From: Streptomyces sp. SID12488
GTDB lineage: Bacteria; Actinomycetota; Actinomycetes; Streptomycetales; Streptomycetaceae
Assembly: GCF_010548275.1 (NCBI RefSeq)
Contig: NZ_JAAGLT010000028.1
Span: 1 to 64,000 of the forward strand
DNA: 64,000 nucleotides
Direction: 5' to 3'
Made by a program: the position numbers and the translations under genes. This document shows, piece after piece, positions 62,624 to 64,000 of the stretch; positions within the stretch are counted from its first letter, which is position 1; each line of letters starts with the position of its first letter. The notes beneath the pieces are model-generated. The model was not told the origin of the DNA, searched no databases, and saw only the letters and a program-made list of their open reading frames with translations.

Positions 62624-63322
62624 TTACGGACCGGGAAACGCCCCGTCGAACCCAATGGCGAGCTGCCGCATCGCCTGATCCAGCAGCGCGCCCAGACTCG
62701 CCTCCTCGTCCTCCAGCCAGTGCTCGTAGGCGGCGATACACGCGGCCAGAGCGGCATGCCCCAGCAGCCGCGGCAGCAGGTCGGACACCGGCCGGCCCAT
62801 GCGCCGCGCGGCGAACTCCGTGACGAGCGCCCGCCACGTCGTGTAGCGCACGGTCGAGTCGGCATGGAGCGTGGGCACACGCAGGATCAGCGTCATCCGC
62901 TGCCGGTGCCAGGGCACCACCGCCGGGTCGAAACGGTTGAACTCGACCACCGCGCCGCGCAGCGCGTCCATCATCGGAGCGGCTGGGTCGGTCGCCGCCA
63001 GCAGGTGCTCGAGCCTCACCAGCTGGTCCTCGAAGTCGCCCCACACGAGGTCGTTCTTGGAGGCGAAGTAGCGGAAGAAGGTACGTCGGCCGATGCCTGC
63101 GGCGGCAGCGATGTCGTCGACAGTCGTCGCGTCGAAGCCCTGCCGGGCGAAGAGCTCGAAGCCCAGGCGTTCGAGAGCGGCCCGCGAGGTGACCCGAGGC
63201 CGGCCCGTACGGGTCGCCCCTTCCCGGGCGTCACCGCCCGCCGGGTACTCCGCCGACCGCACCCCAGCCGCTCCGCCCGCCACGCTCTCCCGCCGTCCCG
63301 TGTCAGCAACCACACCGCACAT
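62624..63322 (-). CDS. mftR: TetR-family regulator, MftR-like
   Basis: The protein has about 232 residues. The helix-turn-helix is clear (LERLGFELFARQGFDATTVDDIAAAAGIGRRTFFRYFASKNDLVW), and the C-terminus fits the mycofactocin-linked TetR group. MftR in mycobacteria represses mft and is released by long-chain acyl-CoA. The start is uncertain: ATG at 63322 or 63325 has only a weak ribosome site. It faces mftG across the partial repeat and is divergent from a CoA-binding protein gene. Position supports the symbol, sequence only moderately. Confidence 0.75.
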   Translation of the reverse strand: MCGVVADTGRRESVAGGAAGVRSAEYPAGGDAREGATRTGRPRVTSRAALERLGFELFARQGFDATTVDDIAAAAGIGRRTFFRYFASKNDLVWGDFEDQLVRLEHLLAATDPAAPMMDALRGAVVEFNRFDPAVVPWHRQRMTLILRVPTLHADSTVRYTTWRALVTEFAARRMGRPVSDLLPRLLGHAALAACIAAYEHWLEDEEASLGALLDQAMRQLAIGFDGAFPGP

Positions 63323-63390
63323 CATGCATCGGCCGAGCCCCCGGACACCCACCCCGGCGGCAACGCGGGGAATCATCGCAGGCGAGCCGC

Positions 63391-63407
63391 TGTTGTCGCG
63401 CACAACA
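63391..63407. promoter_or_regulatory. Inverted repeat TGTTGT-N5-ACAACA, candidate TetR operator
   Basis: A perfect 6-5-6 palindrome lies in the 154-bp gap between the MftR-like gene and the CoA-binding gene. It is the size and place expected for an autoregulatory TetR site; it is different from the palindrome before mftA. Confidence 0.5.
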
Positions 63408-63436
63408 ACGGCTGTACGAATCTCAATCACAGACCC

Positions 63437-63462
63437 CAGGCACGAATCCCAGGCACGAATCC
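63437..63462. repeat. 13-bp tandem duplication next to a ribosome site
   Basis: CAGGCACGAATCC is present twice in a row, ending two bases before the AAGGAGG of the CoA-binding gene. Confidence 0.85.
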
Positions 63463-63476
63463 CAAGGAGGCCCGGC

Positions 63477-63884
63477 GTGTACGGCGACCCAGCGACGATC
63501 CGCAGGATCCTGACCGAGCTCGGCGACACCTGGGCGATCGTGGGCCTGTCGTCGAACCAGCAGCGGGCCGCGTACCGCGTGGCCGAGGTGCTCCAGCGGC
63601 ACGGCAAGCGGATCGTCCCCGTCCACCCGAAGGCCGAGACGGTTCACGGCGAGCAGGGCTACGCCTCGCTGGCAGACATCCCCTTCGACGTCGATGTCGT
63701 CGACGTGTTCCTGAACAGCGACCTCGCCGGTCAGATCGCCGACGAAGCCGCCGCCATCGGTGCGAAGGCCGTCTGGTACCAGCTCGGCGTCATCGACGAG
63801 GCCGCGTACGACCGCACCCGCGCCGCCGGCCTCGACATGGTCATGGACCGCTGCCCGGCCATCGAGCTGCCCCGCCTCGGCTGA
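63477..63884 (+). CDS. CoA-binding domain protein (YccU-like)
   Basis: The protein has 135 residues from GTG 63477, six bases after AAGGAGG. A Rossmann-like CoA-binding domain covers the whole protein: WAIVGLSSNQQRAAYRVAEVLQRHG, VPVHPKAETVHGEQGYASLADIP, then GAKAVWYQLGVIDEAAYDRTRAAGLDMVMDRCPAIE. YccU-type proteins bind CoA but have no settled function. It is divergent from the MftR-like gene. Confidence 0.88.
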   Translation: MYGDPATIRRILTELGDTWAIVGLSSNQQRAAYRVAEVLQRHGKRIVPVHPKAETVHGEQGYASLADIPFDVDVVDVFLNSDLAGQIADEAAAIGAKAVWYQLGVIDEAAYDRTRAAGLDMVMDRCPAIELPRLG

Positions 63885-63911
63885 CCCTCGCACGGTCTCG
63901 TTCCGGCGGCC

Positions 63912-64000
63912 TCACTGTGCCGGCCCACCAGACCGACCCCGACGCCGCAGCAGGAGAAGTCCGCCCGCGAGAGCGGTGATTCCGGTCGCGGCGGTCCAGG
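63912..64000 (-). CDS. Surface or membrane protein, C-terminal fragment
   Basis: Only the last 28 codons are inside the window; the stop is at 63912-63914. They read WTAATGITALAGGLLLLRRR followed by GRSGGPAQ: one hydrophobic segment and then a cluster of arginines. This is the usual C-terminal anchor of Streptomyces wall-sorted or secreted membrane proteins. Any LPxTG-like motif would be beyond the window edge. The call is low-confidence because so little is seen. Confidence 0.45.
   Translation of the reverse strand, partial: WTAATGITALAGGLLLLRRRGRSGGPAQ

Overview
The window is high-GC actinomycete DNA that looks like Streptomyces. Genes start at ATG or GTG behind strong GGAGG-type ribosome sites, translational coupling (ATGA/GTGA overlaps) is frequent, TTA codons are almost absent, and an intergenic repeat I associate with Streptomyces chromosomes occurs six times. 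No rRNA, tRNA, phage, transposase or CRISPR sequence was seen.

Nearly the whole window is one large catabolic island for a steroid-like or isoprenoid/aliphatic-ring substrate. Ring A/B opening is encoded by kstD (12931-14532), hsaA/hsaB (53898-55648), hsaC (16333-17205), hsaD (15304-16173) and hsaE-hsaG-hsaF (9789-12639). Together these give C4 hydroxylation, extradiol cleavage, C-C hydrolysis and conversion of the small dienoate to pyruvate plus propionyl-CoA. Around them lie CoA-dependent beta-oxidation genes: three CoA ligases, seven acyl-CoA dehydrogenases, three crotonases, one MaoC-type hydratase, several SDR dehydrogenases, two thiolases, two CaiB-type CoA transferases/racemases, a P450 and a ferredoxin. 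KshA/KshB are not present.

The right side (55774-63322) holds a mycofactocin locus: mftA-mftB-mftC-mftD-mftE-mftF on the minus strand, divergent mftG and a flanking mftR-like TetR gene. It directly abuts hsaAB. Two SDR genes at 17503-18315 and 19901-20764 have the features of the mycofactocin-coupled SDR family, so the cofactor and its probable client enzymes are in one island.

Layout: 1-3155 cyclase tail, orphan fused E1 dehydrogenase and a TetR gene; 3275-9600 acyl-CoA dehydrogenase, alcohol dehydrogenase, hydratase, CoA ligase, a broken SDR gene and an IclR gene; 9789-17205 hsaEGF, kstD, TetR, hsaD and hsaC; 17300-20764 ferredoxin, mycofactocin SDRs and amidohydrolase; 20787-27965 beta-oxidation operon, tandem-GntR regulator and another dehydrogenase; 28098-40707 two minus-strand beta-oxidation operons (one with the P450) and an ACAD11-like dehydrogenase with an SDR; 40801-53849 kinase-like protein, CoA ligase, odd crotonase, LLM flavoprotein, amidohydrolase, ALDH, thiolase, dehydrogenase, SDRs and a membrane protein; 53898-63322 hsaAB and mft; then a CoA-binding protein and the end of a surface-protein gene.

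Three short sequence motifs recur at operon starts and suggest at least three regulators. TAGACC-N4-GGTACA is at 2295, 6506 and 47214. An AT-rich AGTRYACT motif overlaps or adjoins several probable -10 boxes, some of them apparently leaderless. TTCCGCTGANCGGGA is confined to the kstD/hsaE, hsaC/hsaD and hsaA upstream regions. No intergenic gap exceeds about 300 bases.
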